Origin: Paenibacillus sp. FSL A5-0031
GTDB lineage: Bacteria; Bacillota; Bacilli; Paenibacillales; Paenibacillaceae
NCBI RefSeq assembly: GCF_001956295.1
Contig: NZ_MRTD01000012.1
Coordinates: 62,001 to 126,000, forward strand
DNA length: 64,000 nt
Reading direction: 5' to 3'
In this document: positions 27,955-37,073 of the stretch, piece after piece
Numbering within the stretch: position 1 is the stretch's first letter
Layout: the number at the start of each line of letters is the position of its first letter
Translations under genes and position numbers: made by a program
Notes under the pieces: model-generated
Databases searched by the model: none
What the model was told of the DNA's origin: nothing
Seen by the model: the letters and a program-made list of their open reading frames with translations, nothing else

Positions 27955-28934
27955 TTACTGCGATGAAGTCTGAGTTCGAGAAGGTTAGCCGCAGCGTAAG
28001 GGGAGTTCTTTGGGGCCGCAAAGCCCAGAAAACGAAAATGCTGGTGCTCGGACGAAGCTTGTCTGACGGATTGCTGGCGAAGCTCATCATCTATTTGCTG
28101 CTCTCGATTGTCGCTTACCTTTATTTACAGCCGATTCTTTATATGGTCAGCACGATGTTTAAGAACATGAGTGATCTTCTTGATCCGACGGTAAAGTGGA
28201 TTCCGCGCGAGATTACTTGGGAAAATGTGACGAAAGCGCTGAAGGGTCTGCAATACCCGGAAGCGCTCAGAAACACTGCCCTTATATCGGTGACATGCTC
28301 GCTCGTACAGGTCATTATTTGTGCGATGACCGGCTATGCGCTTGCTAGGCTGGAGCTGCCATTCAAGGGACTTTTTACGGCGCTGATCATATTGACCTTC
28401 TTGATTCCGCCGCAGGTTATCATCATTCCGCTATACGTTATTTTCAGCAAGCTCGGCTTGTTGAATTCGATTTTTGTGTTTCTCATACCGGCTATATTCG
28501 GGCAAGGCCTTAAGGGCGCCTTATTTATTCTCATTTTCCGGCAGTTTTTCAAAGCGCAGCCGCCAAGCTTGGAGGAGGCAGCGAAGCTGGACGGAGCTTC
28601 TACAGCGAGGCTGTTTTTCGGAATTATGCTGCCTCTGGCAAGGTCAGCGTGCTTAGTCGTGTTTCTCTTCTCATTTATTTGGTACTGGAACATGTATTAT
28701 GAGCCATCGATGTTTCTTACCAAAGGCTTCACGCCGCTGTCGATCCGTCTAGATATGCTGGAGGATGTGCTGAATCCGTCATTGCTCGGAAATACGCGAA
28801 CCATCGTTAATCCGATTACGGAGAGCACCAAAATGGCCGCAGCCTTCCTTATTATTTTACCGCCGATCATCGTGTTTATGTTCCTTCAGCGCTGGTTCGT
28901 CAGCGGTATTGAAAGAACGGGAATTGTTGAATAG
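27951..28934 (+). CDS. Sugar ABC transporter permease, second pair (MalG type)
   Basis: The 327-residue protein carries an unusually long cytoplasmic N-terminus (about 45 residues), six predicted helices and the EAA loop SLEEAAKLDGASTARLFFGI. It overlaps the preceding gene by four bases (ATGA). It pairs with the 27061 product and most likely takes substrate from the lipoprotein at 29143. Confidence 0.86.
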   Translation: MITAMKSEFEKVSRSVRGVLWGRKAQKTKMLVLGRSLSDGLLAKLIIYLLLSIVAYLYLQPILYMVSTMFKNMSDLLDPTVKWIPREITWENVTKALKGLQYPEALRNTALISVTCSLVQVIICAMTGYALARLELPFKGLFTALIILTFLIPPQVIIIPLYVIFSKLGLLNSIFVFLIPAIFGQGLKGALFILIFRQFFKAQPPSLEEAAKLDGASTARLFFGIMLPLARSACLVVFLFSFIWYWNMYYEPSMFLTKGFTPLSIRLDMLEDVLNPSLLGNTRTIVNPITESTKMAAAFLIILPPIIVFMFLQRWFVSGIERTGIVE

Positions 28935-28942
28935 TTCTTTGT

Positions 28943-28958
28943 CTGCGCTAAGGCGCAG
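28943..28958. other. Intergenic hairpin before the binding-protein gene
   Basis: CTGCGC-TAAG-GCGCAG forms a 6-bp stem with a 4-base loop and no T run, nine bases after the permease stop. Such a hairpin may set different mRNA levels for the permeases and the downstream binding protein. Confidence 0.4.
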
Positions 28959-29049
28959 CAGCTCTTTAGGGGGGTGATGTTTCGGCAAACAGCTGCTGGA
29001 ACGGTTTCAACGTTATAAAGAATGCTAAACCGCAAAAAACGAGGGGAAG

Positions 29050-29128
29050 GCTTACGAAACGAAGCTAGTTTTGCTCTTCAAAACTTAAAGCTTAAGCTTA
29101 CGAAGCCAGTTTTGCTTCACAAAACTTT
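29050..29128 (+). repeat. Imperfect tandem duplication in the leader of the binding-protein gene
   Basis: A segment starting GCTTACGAA and continuing with AGTTTTGCT and CAAAACTT is present at about 29050-29086 and again at 29095-29128, with small indels. The second copy ends one base before the ribosome binding site. The cause or role is not evident. Confidence 0.6.
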
Positions 29129-29142
29129 TAGGAGGCCAAAAA

Positions 29143-30510
29143 ATGAAAAACAAAAGCGCTTTGACATGGATGTTGTGTGTGGTCTTGTTATTTTCAGTCG
29201 TTCTCTCAGCTTGCTCCGGCAATGGAGAAAAGAAAACGACTAACACTCCTTCTAATAATACAGCGACAGATGCACCTACCGATGATGCAGCGAAACCGGC
29301 TACAGAAGAGAAGCATGAGCCTGTTACGATTAAACTCATTTCATGGTCTGATTCCTACACAGAATTATACAAAATGTTTAACGAAAAATATCCATGGATC
29401 ACAATTGAACAGGTTCCTGTAAATGGCAAACCAATTATGGAGATCATCGCTACTTTGGAAGCGGCAGGAACACCAGCCGACTTAACTTGGATCGACAGTG
29501 ATTTGATCTCGTTTGACCAAGCTGGCTTGGTTGAGGATTTGACTCCTTACATCGAGAAGGATATGACATTCCAAGATATTCAGCTGCCTCAAGGATTTTT
29601 TGATACGATGACGTATAAAGACAAAAAATTGGCTGTGCCATTCGTTGACGTACCGATGTGGATACTTGTCAATAAAGATTTGCTTGCTAAGCATGGTGTT
29701 GAAATGCCAGCAAATGATTGGACTTACGATGATTTCCGCGATGTAGCCAAAAAAATTACCGATCCAGAAGCAGGGGAATATGGCTTAACAACACAGCCAG
29801 AATTTCAAATGCGCGTTCTTAGCACAAAAGCAATTGCTGACGGACATGCTGCAAACATTCATTACTTAAATGAAGATTTGACACAAAGCTTGCTCAATAC
29901 GCCAGATGTAATGAACGATGTTAGATGGCTTTCAGATTTTGTGTGGAAAGACGGCTCCATGCAGAGCAATGCGAAAGCTAAGGAACAAGGCGATGTTTCG
30001 AGAGAATTTATTAACGGTAAAACGGGCTTTGCGATCGGCGGAGACTGGGTACTTCCAGGCCTCAAAAAGGATGCGAAGTTTGAATGGGATGTTTTGCCTT
30101 TCCCAAGAGGAAAAGTAAGCCAACCAGGTTATAGTATTTATGGTCCGCTTTCACTGCTGAGCGGTTCCAAGCATAAAGAAGAAGCTTTCCTATGGATTAG
30201 CTTCCAATTCTCCAAAGAAGCGCAAAAATGGAAGATTGACCAAGGAGCAAATGCTTCGGTTATCGATCCTGAATTGACAGCTTATTATGATGAAACGCCA
30301 ATGTGGGAAGGCAAAAACAAGGAAGCTGTAAAAATTGCAAAGGAAAATGCAAAAATTCAGCCAGGTGTAACCATTCCTGCTTGGTCTGAATACAACTGGA
30401 ACAATATTTTGAATGAAATTATTTTTGATGGAGCAGATATTAATAAACTGATTCCAGAAACGGAAAAATGGAATAAACGTACGCTAGAGGTTCGTGAATC
30501 GTTGAAATAA
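29143..30510 (+). CDS. Sugar-binding lipoprotein (SBP family 1)
   Basis: The 455-residue protein has a lipoprotein signal with lipobox VLSAC, a Thr/Asn/Asp-rich spacer and a family 1 binding fold: EAAGTPADLTWIDSDLISFD, VPFVDVPMWILVNKDLLAKH and FINGKTGFAIGGDWVLPG. Its length and layout are standard, unlike the fused binding protein at 18016. ATG 29143 follows TAGGAGGCC. It lies 208 bp after the second permease pair and ends at a strong terminator, so it is probably the last, more highly expressed gene of the operon. The ligand is unknown. Confidence 0.87.
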   Translation: MKNKSALTWMLCVVLLFSVVLSACSGNGEKKTTNTPSNNTATDAPTDDAAKPATEEKHEPVTIKLISWSDSYTELYKMFNEKYPWITIEQVPVNGKPIMEIIATLEAAGTPADLTWIDSDLISFDQAGLVEDLTPYIEKDMTFQDIQLPQGFFDTMTYKDKKLAVPFVDVPMWILVNKDLLAKHGVEMPANDWTYDDFRDVAKKITDPEAGEYGLTTQPEFQMRVLSTKAIADGHAANIHYLNEDLTQSLLNTPDVMNDVRWLSDFVWKDGSMQSNAKAKEQGDVSREFINGKTGFAIGGDWVLPGLKKDAKFEWDVLPFPRGKVSQPGYSIYGPLSLLSGSKHKEEAFLWISFQFSKEAQKWKIDQGANASVIDPELTAYYDETPMWEGKNKEAVKIAKENAKIQPGVTIPAWSEYNWNNILNEIIFDGADINKLIPETEKWNKRTLEVRESLK

Positions 30511-30541
30511 TCGGAGTCTACCTTTAGTAGGCTAATCTCGA

Positions 30542-30587
30542 AATCACCCTATGTCGCTTAGTTTGCGGCAATAGGGTGGTTTTTTTG
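30542..30587 (+). terminator. Rho-independent terminator
   Basis: AATCACCCTAT (30542-30552) pairs with ATAGGGTGGTT (30571-30581) with one wobble, followed by T7. It closes the transport operon. Confidence 0.85.
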
Positions 30588-30723
30588 TATTAATAAGGTA
30601 TGTAGATAGCCTAAGCTTAGTAATTCATAAACTTAGTCATATAAAATAATTAATAATTTCAATATAAATATGTATTATTTAAGAAGTTTCAATCTAATTG
30701 GTTTAATTTACATAACATTTTAG

Positions 30724-30737
30724 TTAAACTGGTTTAA
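30724..30737. promoter_or_regulatory. 14-bp palindrome upstream of the chemoreceptor gene
   Basis: TTAAAC-TG-GTTTAA lies 33 bp before the start codon in a very AT-rich stretch. A related direct repeat (TTGGTTTAATTT) lies at about 30698-30709. It may be an operator; no clear SigA or SigD promoter could be assigned. Confidence 0.3.
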
Positions 30738-30769
30738 TATAGATAAATTAACAGTGGGGGTTATCAAAA

Positions 30770-32755
30770 ATGAAGATGGGATTACGCTCGTTGACGAATA
30801 AATTTATGCTAGTCATGGCCGCCGCATTAGTCATAATCGTTAGTGTGATTCTCATGTATGAATGGAAATCCACTCGTATAGCTGTTGAGCAGCAGCTTCT
30901 GGAAAAGGGTCGCACGATGGTTTTATCGCTAGCTCGCACACTTGAGAATGTTACGGAGCAGGATTTTAAAACAGGTGTTGTGCTGGAGGATGGTACGAAA
31001 TGGGACGGAAACAAGCTTAAAGAGGATTTTTTCAACGATACATTGACTGTAAATCCTGAAAGTGAGAAAGTGGCTGAAAAAAGACTAAAGGACTCATCCT
31101 ATGCGGGGAAAGAATCGATTTTGTACAATGGAGAGTCCATTCCGCTATCTCAATATGAACTGAAATATGATAGTGCCTATGACCGTTATACGGATTACCG
31201 CTGGCAAGGTATTATGGATAGTTTTCTGACGGAGGAAAATGTTATTTTTGCTATTGCAGGCGCATATTCAGAAAATCCGAATTTTGCGGGCTATATCCCA
31301 ACACATAATAGCATTTACAGCCCTGTGGGAGAAGAATCAAAAGATACTTGGGGCGACGAGGGACTTCTTAGTCAAAACTACCGGGCCAATCGGATTTTTA
31401 ACGACAAAACAGGCTACAATGCCGCTACGAACACGAAGACGGATGATGTCCTCCTGCAAAAATATAATAGACTCATAGACGGGAAAACGGTAGAAACGTG
31501 GGATATTTCCTATCCCTTAATTATCGATGGCAAGCATTGGGGCGGCGTACGTGTTGCATTGTCAAAAGAAAAGGCCGATGCGCTCATCGCTTCAGAAAGA
31601 ACGATGGTTGTCATGCAATTTGGCGGCCTGATGGCTGTTGTTTTGGTCGTTTTGTTTCTGCTATCACAATTTATGGTAGGACGTAAGCTTCGTAATATTG
31701 TTCATGCAGCAATTAATCTTAATTCTAGCGAAGCGGATCTTACCTATCGTATAGAAAATAAAGGAAATGATGAAATTGCTCGCTTAGGCGAAGAAATCAA
31801 TCATTTCATTGCCCATATGCAAGGCTTAATGCGGACGATTCGGAACAATGCCGCATCCGTATCGGATTTTGCTGGTCGATTGGGTGTAGGCTCGCAGCAA
31901 AGCCGAGAGCTCTCTTCGCAGCTAGCTTCCTCTGTGAATGAGATGGCAATTGGCGCGGAAAATCAAGCAGACGGGGCAGTTGAGGCAGCAAGGTCTATGG
32001 AGGAAATGGCGACGAGCGTAGGAAGGATTGCTCACTCCTCGAGCCAAATGTCGGAAGCATCGAACGATATGCTGCAAGCAGCGGAGCTGGGCCATGAAAA
32101 ATCGGATCATGCGGTTGGTCAAATGGAGCGGCTTGGCGCGGCAACGGCTTCGATATCACGAGTGATCGGACAGCTTAATGAGCGCTCATCCGAAATCCAA
32201 GAGATGGCAGGCACGATTGCTGCTATTGCAAATCAGACGAATTTGCTCGCTCTAAATGCTGCTATAGAAGCGGCACATGCAGGGGAGTATGGCCGTGGAT
32301 TTGCAGTTGTATCAAGTGAAGTGAGAAAGCTGGCTGAACAGGCTTCGGCTCATGCGGGCCATATCGAAGAAACGATTAATGAGGTGCTAGCCTTGACTGC
32401 CGATGCTGTTGGCGCGGTCACTGCAGGAGAGCAAGAAATGGAACAAGGATTACTCATCGTTCAGGAGCTGAAGGTATCTTTTGACACGATATGGAAGGAA
32501 TCCCGCCTTGTAGCCTCCCAAATTGAAGACGTATCTGCTTCAACGGAGGAGATGGCAGCAGGCAGCGAGGAAGTGAGCGCTTCCGTTGAATCGATGGCGC
32601 AGGTCGCCAAGGATACTTCCACTCATGCTGCGCAATCGGCAGCGGACACTGAGCGGCAAAATCAGCTCGCAGCTGAAACGCAGCAGCTTGCTTCATCTGT
32701 AAATGAGCTTTCGGAGGAGCTTCAGCGCTCGATTACGAGATTCAAAATTGAGTAA
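30770..32755 (+). CDS. Methyl-accepting chemotaxis protein
   Basis: The 661-residue receptor has a transmembrane helix (about 13-32), an extracellular sensory region of roughly 245 residues (about 35-280), a second helix (about 284-305), a HAMP domain (about 306-360) and a cytoplasmic signalling domain (about 380-661). The signalling hairpin carries NQTNLLALNAAIEAAHAGE and GRGFAVVSSEVRKLAEQ. The sensory region contains a DUF3365/Cache-like segment (YPLIIDGKHWGGVRVALS near 245), so a small ligand is likely bound outside. No che gene is adjacent. GTGGGGGTT precedes ATG 30770. Its place between a sugar transporter and a cobalamin-regulated locus does not settle the ligand. Confidence 0.87.
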   Translation: MKMGLRSLTNKFMLVMAAALVIIVSVILMYEWKSTRIAVEQQLLEKGRTMVLSLARTLENVTEQDFKTGVVLEDGTKWDGNKLKEDFFNDTLTVNPESEKVAEKRLKDSSYAGKESILYNGESIPLSQYELKYDSAYDRYTDYRWQGIMDSFLTEENVIFAIAGAYSENPNFAGYIPTHNSIYSPVGEESKDTWGDEGLLSQNYRANRIFNDKTGYNAATNTKTDDVLLQKYNRLIDGKTVETWDISYPLIIDGKHWGGVRVALSKEKADALIASERTMVVMQFGGLMAVVLVVLFLLSQFMVGRKLRNIVHAAINLNSSEADLTYRIENKGNDEIARLGEEINHFIAHMQGLMRTIRNNAASVSDFAGRLGVGSQQSRELSSQLASSVNEMAIGAENQADGAVEAARSMEEMATSVGRIAHSSSQMSEASNDMLQAAELGHEKSDHAVGQMERLGAATASISRVIGQLNERSSEIQEMAGTIAAIANQTNLLALNAAIEAAHAGEYGRGFAVVSSEVRKLAEQASAHAGHIEETINEVLALTADAVGAVTAGEQEMEQGLLIVQELKVSFDTIWKESRLVASQIEDVSASTEEMAAGSEEVSASVESMAQVAKDTSTHAAQSAADTERQNQLAAETQQLASSVNELSEELQRSITRFKIE

Positions 32756-32917
32756 TTTGGAGCTGAAGTAGATTTTTGATGAAATACTAGTCATAGGCGC
32801 ATGAAATCGAATAGGGAATCGTACAAGTTGAAAAAAAACGGTCAGAACCTTTGTCTAATCCTTTCAAATTTGATACAATTCACAAAACAAGCACTTACAA
32901 TTTCATAGAATAGCTAA

Positions 32918-33095
32918 TATGGTGCTGCCGTGAATCTATCATTCACAAGCAGCTTAATAGGGAAGTTCGGTCAAAATCCGACGCGGTCCCGCCACTGTAT
33001 CGCGGAGCAGATGATCATGTTGTCCACTGTCATATCATGACGGGAAGGAGATCGTCTATGCAATGAAGCGAAGCCAGGAGACCTGCCATAGGAGC
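32918..33095 (+). ncRNA. Cobalamin riboswitch aptamer
   Basis: The conserved core blocks appear in order: GGTGCTGCCGTGA (P3 entry), TTAATAGGGAA, a CCGACGCGGTCCCGCCACTGTA block (about 32978-32999) forming the central helices and the L5 loop, and GAAGCCAGGAGACCTGCC (B12 box) at about 33070-33087. This spacing and order are diagnostic of the AdoCbl/MeCbl riboswitch. It lies 160 bp upstream of the DUF4430/SLH protein gene at 33254, in the same direction, followed by a terminator. Expression should fall when cobalamin is plentiful. Confidence 0.95.
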
Positions 33096-33188
33096 GCTCT
33101 ATATTTCTCACGAGGATGGGAGGGAGATGTTTATTCGTGCTTTTGCAATAGGTGGATTCCTATGCTTCCATGCGCACGTGTTTATCCA

Positions 33189-33221
33189 AACATCTTTCCA
33201 CAAACGGAAAGATGTTTTTTT
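33189..33221 (+). terminator. Riboswitch-controlled intrinsic terminator
   Basis: AACATCTTTCC (33189-33199) and GGAAAGATGTT (33206-33216) form a perfect 11-bp stem with a 6-base loop, followed by a T run to 33221. The segment GGAGATGTTT at 33123-33132 is complementary (two wobbles) to AAACATCTTT at 33188-33197. It could pair with the left arm to form an antiterminator when no cobalamin is bound. Confidence 0.85.
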
Positions 33222-33253
33222 GTTGCCAAAAATGATTAAAGGGAGAGAAAACA

Positions 33254-36200
33254 TTGCTTAATTTAAAAAGATTTATGAAAAAGAGTTTGCCTGCAATTTT
33301 AAGTTTTGTATTGGTGTTTACTTTATTTGCACCACAAGTAGGTAAAGCGGCAGATCATTCTGCGAATACGTCATTGAACGTGATGATTGATAAGACGGTT
33401 GAGTATTATAAAAACAAGAAAAAGCCGTTGACATCGTGGGTGGAAATCGTAGCGCTTTGGGGCGCTGGCGTAAATTTGAACGACGGCGACTGGCAACTGC
33501 CAAGCTGGGAGACACAGGAGCCTACAAATCCGGTACTAAAACCGGATAATGGAGGAACTGAGCATATCCGTTACATATTCGGACTGCTTGCTATGGGCGA
33601 AGATCCTGCTCATGCGTGGGAAACAGATCGCAATCTGTATGCCGAGCTGGCATCGCAGCAAGATGCTGCTACGGGAGCAATTGGTTCAACAAACAAACAT
33701 ATGTGGGCAATGCTTGCCCTTGATACTGGCGAAAAGCTAGGCAGCAACGTTGGGAAATGGGATGCAGTTGCTAAGAAAAAAGCAGTAGATTTTTTACTAA
33801 GCAAGCAACTGGCTGATGGCGGCTTTGCTTACTTCGGATCGAAGTCTGATCCAGATATGTCAGGGATGGGTCTGTTAGCACTTGGAAATTATCAGGATGA
33901 CAGCGCTGTTCAAGCGGCAATTGAAAGAGTGAAAAGTTATTTACAAACGATAAAGCTAAACCAAGAACATATTATGTTTAGCGACAATAACTCGAATAGT
34001 CTATCCACTGTAGTGACCGGAATAACGGCCATTGGCGAGGATATTTTGTCTGATGTCTGGACAGCGAACGGTAAAACGGTACTTGATTCTTTCTCTTTGT
34101 TCCAGCTTCAGGATGGATCATTTAAATACCTTCTTAGCGGCGGATCTAATGGAATGGCGACTGAGCAGGCGCTTATTGCCCTGCTTGATATTAAATATCA
34201 GAAAACGGTATGGCATCGTTTAGAGGAAATTAAACAACCTATTTCTGTTAATATGAGTGTTGATGGCGTTACGGGTTCTGTTTATGGCAAGCAACCGGTA
34301 AGCTTCACTCAAATTAAAAAGCCAACAGTGTTGGATGCGTTTAAAACTGCTTTGGATAATGCCTCACCAGCAATTTCCTACAATATTGTAGACAGCAGTT
34401 ATGGCCCTTATATTAAAGGGGTTGCAGGACAAAATGCGGGCACCTTTGGCGGCTGGGATGGCTGGGTGTATACAGTCAACGGCATAGCTCCGAACGTAGG
34501 TGCAGGCTCTTACAAGCTTAAAGCTAACGACGAGGTTCGTTTCTTCTATAGCCGTTATGCAGATATTACAACTGGAACAACGCTTGTAAATGGCGCAACT
34601 AATCCATCAGTTGATGTAAAGCTTGTTGGAGATGAGTTCAACAGCAACGCGCTAGTGAAAAACAATTGGAAAATTAACTCTGAAGTATCAGGACTAACGA
34701 TTGAGTCGATCGTGAAAGAAAGCGATCAAAAGATCAAAATTAATTTGTCAGGCAAAGCTACAGAAAAAGCAGTGACCATCCAAGCACTGGGAGCAGCTTT
34801 AGTTGGTAAAATGGACAGTACTACAATTACGCTGCGGGTTCCTGTAACCGCTAAGCTGCAGGTAGATGGCCGTTCCAGTTCGATTTATAGCAAACAAGCA
34901 GTGACGGTGAAAAACACGGTTAAGCCAGTCACTGCATTGGATGTGCTAAAACAAGCACTCAATCAAGCAGATCCTAAAATTAGCTATAAAATTGAAGACA
35001 GCAGCTACGGACAGTATGTTTCTGCCATAAACGGAGAAGCAGCGGGTACGTTTGGCGGTTATGATGGCTGGATGTATGAAGTGAATGGCATTGCTCCAAT
35101 GGTTGGAGCAGGTGAATACGAGCTTAAAGAAAACGATGAGGTTCGTTTCTATTACAGCAGATGGCCGGCTATTTCTTCGGGTTCGAAGATTGCCAATGGT
35201 GCTGTAGATCCATCGATTGAAGTAAAACTTGTAGGCGATGAGTTCACTAATCAAGCAACGGACATTAAAAACTGGTCAATTGATCCAGGAAATACAGGTC
35301 TTCAAGTTAATACCTTTACGCGAGATGGAAATAAAATAACGATTTCGTTAACTGGAACTGCAACTGGCGGCGCGATTACGATTAAAGCGCTTGGGGCTGC
35401 TTTTGTTGGCGGACAAGATAGTGAAGATCTAATCTCAATTGCCGTACCACGTGTTGTTGGGGATACAACGGATCAAAGCTTTGCCATCAACAAGAACGAG
35501 AAAGAGGTTGTAGTTGGCGCAGCAAGCGGTGGTCAAGTAACAAACAATGTAACCCTTACATTTGAAACAACAGCATTGCCAAAAGTAACAGCGACACGCG
35601 GTACTACAGTTCTTGAAATTCCAGCTGCTACAGTGGTGACAACAACGACATGGGATAAAGCGCTAGCACTCCCAAAAAATCTAAGCATCGATGAAAGTGG
35701 TCTGGCTTCCAAGCTGGATGCCGTTTTATCAGCTGACAGCAAGAAAGTGGAATCCATAGCCGTTCGCATTCAAGTTGGCGGTTCTGCAAAAATTCAATTT
35801 AATCAGCATGTATCCATCACGCTGAAGGGTCAAGGCGACAAGGAAGCTGGTTTCATTGATCAAGCAGGTGTATTCACGCCTATTAAGAAATACGCAGATT
35901 CATCCGTTCGTATGGATGAGGTTTATGCTTACAAAAAAAATAACGATTTAGTTATTCAAACGAAACATTTTACACAATTTCTGGCTTACAAAACTGCTGC
36001 TGTAACCAATCCTGGCGGTAGCGATGGCGGTACTGCTCCAATTGTTCAGAAGGTTACACTGTCCGTTGAGAAACGTTCGATAAACGAAGGCGATTTCGTT
36101 GCACCAATTACGGTAACTATACAAGATGGCGATACTGCTTTTACTGCACTGAAACGTGCACTTGAAGATAAAAGTATAGCAATTGATTACTCCGGATCAG

Positions 36201-36997
36201 GTTCAAGCACTTATGTAAAATCGATTGGCGGTCTTGCTGAATTCGATAAAGGCAAGGAAAGCGGCTGGATGTACTCCGTTAACGGCGTTTTCCCTAAAAT
36301 TAGTGCGGGTTCCTATACTTTGAAAAATGGAGACGTGCTGCGCTGGCAGTATACGAAGGATCTAGGTAAAGATCTTGGCGCTCCAACAGAGCCAGGTGAA
36401 TCAGGTGGAATAGGCGGAGTAGGCGGTGGCGATAAGCCAGAGCAGCCTAATGCGACGAAATACTCAGATGAATCAAAAATTGCAAGCTGGGCTTTGGAAG
36501 CAGTAAACAAAGCAACGGCACTAGGCTTCATGCAAGGCACAAGTACGAGCAATGCAACATTCGAGCCTAAACGTAATTTGACGCGTGCTGAATTTGCAGC
36601 GCTAATGGTTAAGTATTCCGGAGCAGACCCTATTATGGAGGATTCCGGCTTTAAGGATGTTAACAGTGGGGCATGGTATTATGGTTATGTTAAAGCAGCC
36701 AAAGAAAAAGGATTGATGTCAGGTGTAACTGAAACTTCTTTTGCACCGAACCAACCGATTACAAGACAAGAAATGGCTGCCGTTTTAGTTAGACTTAAAG
36801 GTCTAGCTGATGCGAATGCACCACAAGCAGCAATTAAGGATCGTGACGCTGTTGCAGCGTGGGCTGTTCCTTATGTAAATGTAGCGTACCAAAAAGGTCT
36901 GATGACAGGAGATAACGGCAAGTTTAATCCACAAGCTCTTGTTACACGTGAGATGGCAGCTGTTACGATCATCCGACTTCATGAATTGAAATCATAA
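33254..36997 (+). CDS. SLH-anchored surface protein with alpha/alpha-toroid and three DUF4430 domains; proposed cobalamin-binding protein
   Basis: The 1247-residue protein has a signal peptide (about 1-33). An N-terminal domain (about 40-320) with prenyltransferase/squalene-cyclase-like repeats follows (QLADGGFAYFG, QLQDGSFKYLL, GMATEQALIALL). DUF4430 domains lie at about 328-432, 532-640 and 929-1040, with hallmark GWVYTVNG, GWMYEVNG and GWMYSVNG motifs. Three SLH motifs (about 1071-1247; LTRAEFAALMVKYSG, ITRQEMAAVLV, VTREMAAVTII) bind the cell wall. Intrinsic factor and transcobalamin combine an alpha/alpha barrel with a DUF4430-like domain to grip cobalamin. With a cobalamin riboswitch upstream, a surface B12-capture role is inferred. 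The first two DUF4430 units are each followed by a related domain of about 90 residues. TTG 33254 follows GGGAGAG at seven bases. Confidence 0.85.
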   Translation: MLNLKRFMKKSLPAILSFVLVFTLFAPQVGKAADHSANTSLNVMIDKTVEYYKNKKKPLTSWVEIVALWGAGVNLNDGDWQLPSWETQEPTNPVLKPDNGGTEHIRYIFGLLAMGEDPAHAWETDRNLYAELASQQDAATGAIGSTNKHMWAMLALDTGEKLGSNVGKWDAVAKKKAVDFLLSKQLADGGFAYFGSKSDPDMSGMGLLALGNYQDDSAVQAAIERVKSYLQTIKLNQEHIMFSDNNSNSLSTVVTGITAIGEDILSDVWTANGKTVLDSFSLFQLQDGSFKYLLSGGSNGMATEQALIALLDIKYQKTVWHRLEEIKQPISVNMSVDGVTGSVYGKQPVSFTQIKKPTVLDAFKTALDNASPAISYNIVDSSYGPYIKGVAGQNAGTFGGWDGWVYTVNGIAPNVGAGSYKLKANDEVRFFYSRYADITTGTTLVNGATNPSVDVKLVGDEFNSNALVKNNWKINSEVSGLTIESIVKESDQKIKINLSGKATEKAVTIQALGAALVGKMDSTTITLRVPVTAKLQVDGRSSSIYSKQAVTVKNTVKPVTALDVLKQALNQADPKISYKIEDSSYGQYVSAINGEAAGTFGGYDGWMYEVNGIAPMVGAGEYELKENDEVRFYYSRWPAISSGSKIANGAVDPSIEVKLVGDEFTNQATDIKNWSIDPGNTGLQVNTFTRDGNKITISLTGTATGGAITIKALGAAFVGGQDSEDLISIAVPRVVGDTTDQSFAINKNEKEVVVGAASGGQVTNNVTLTFETTALPKVTATRGTTVLEIPAATVVTTTTWDKALALPKNLSIDESGLASKLDAVLSADSKKVESIAVRIQVGGSAKIQFNQHVSITLKGQGDKEAGFIDQAGVFTPIKKYADSSVRMDEVYAYKKNNDLVIQTKHFTQFLAYKTAAVTNPGGSDGGTAPIVQKVTLSVEKRSINEGDFVAPITVTIQDGDTAFTALKRALEDKSIAIDYSGSGSSTYVKSIGGLAEFDKGKESGWMYSVNGVFPKISAGSYTLKNGDVLRWQYTKDLGKDLGAPTEPGESGGIGGVGGGDKPEQPNATKYSDESKIASWALEAVNKATALGFMQGTSTSNATFEPKRNLTRAEFAALMVKYSGADPIMEDSGFKDVNSGAWYYGYVKAAKEKGLMSGVTETSFAPNQPITRQEMAAVLVRLKGLADANAPQAAIKDRDAVAAWAVPYVNVAYQKGLMTGDNGKFNPQALVTREMAAVTIIRLHELKS

Positions 36998-37003
36998 TTT
37001 ACT

Positions 37004-37046
37004 AAGCTGTCTCGTAGGCTATTGCAATAGCTGCGGGACAGCTATT
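37004..37046 (+). terminator. Hairpin between the two SLH protein genes (weak terminator)
   Basis: AGCTGTC...GACAGCT forms the outer stem, with the inner palindrome CTATTGCAATAG as loop, then ATTTTCTT. The T run is interrupted, so read-through to the gene at 37074 is likely, at reduced level. Confidence 0.55.
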
Positions 37047-37073
37047 TTCTTGAAAGGAGAGTGTGGATTCAGG

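Noticed and set aside
28969..29000. AGGGGGGTGATG as a ribosome binding site of a small gene
   Set aside because: The possible starts lead only to very short frames with no protein-like sequence before the binding-protein gene.
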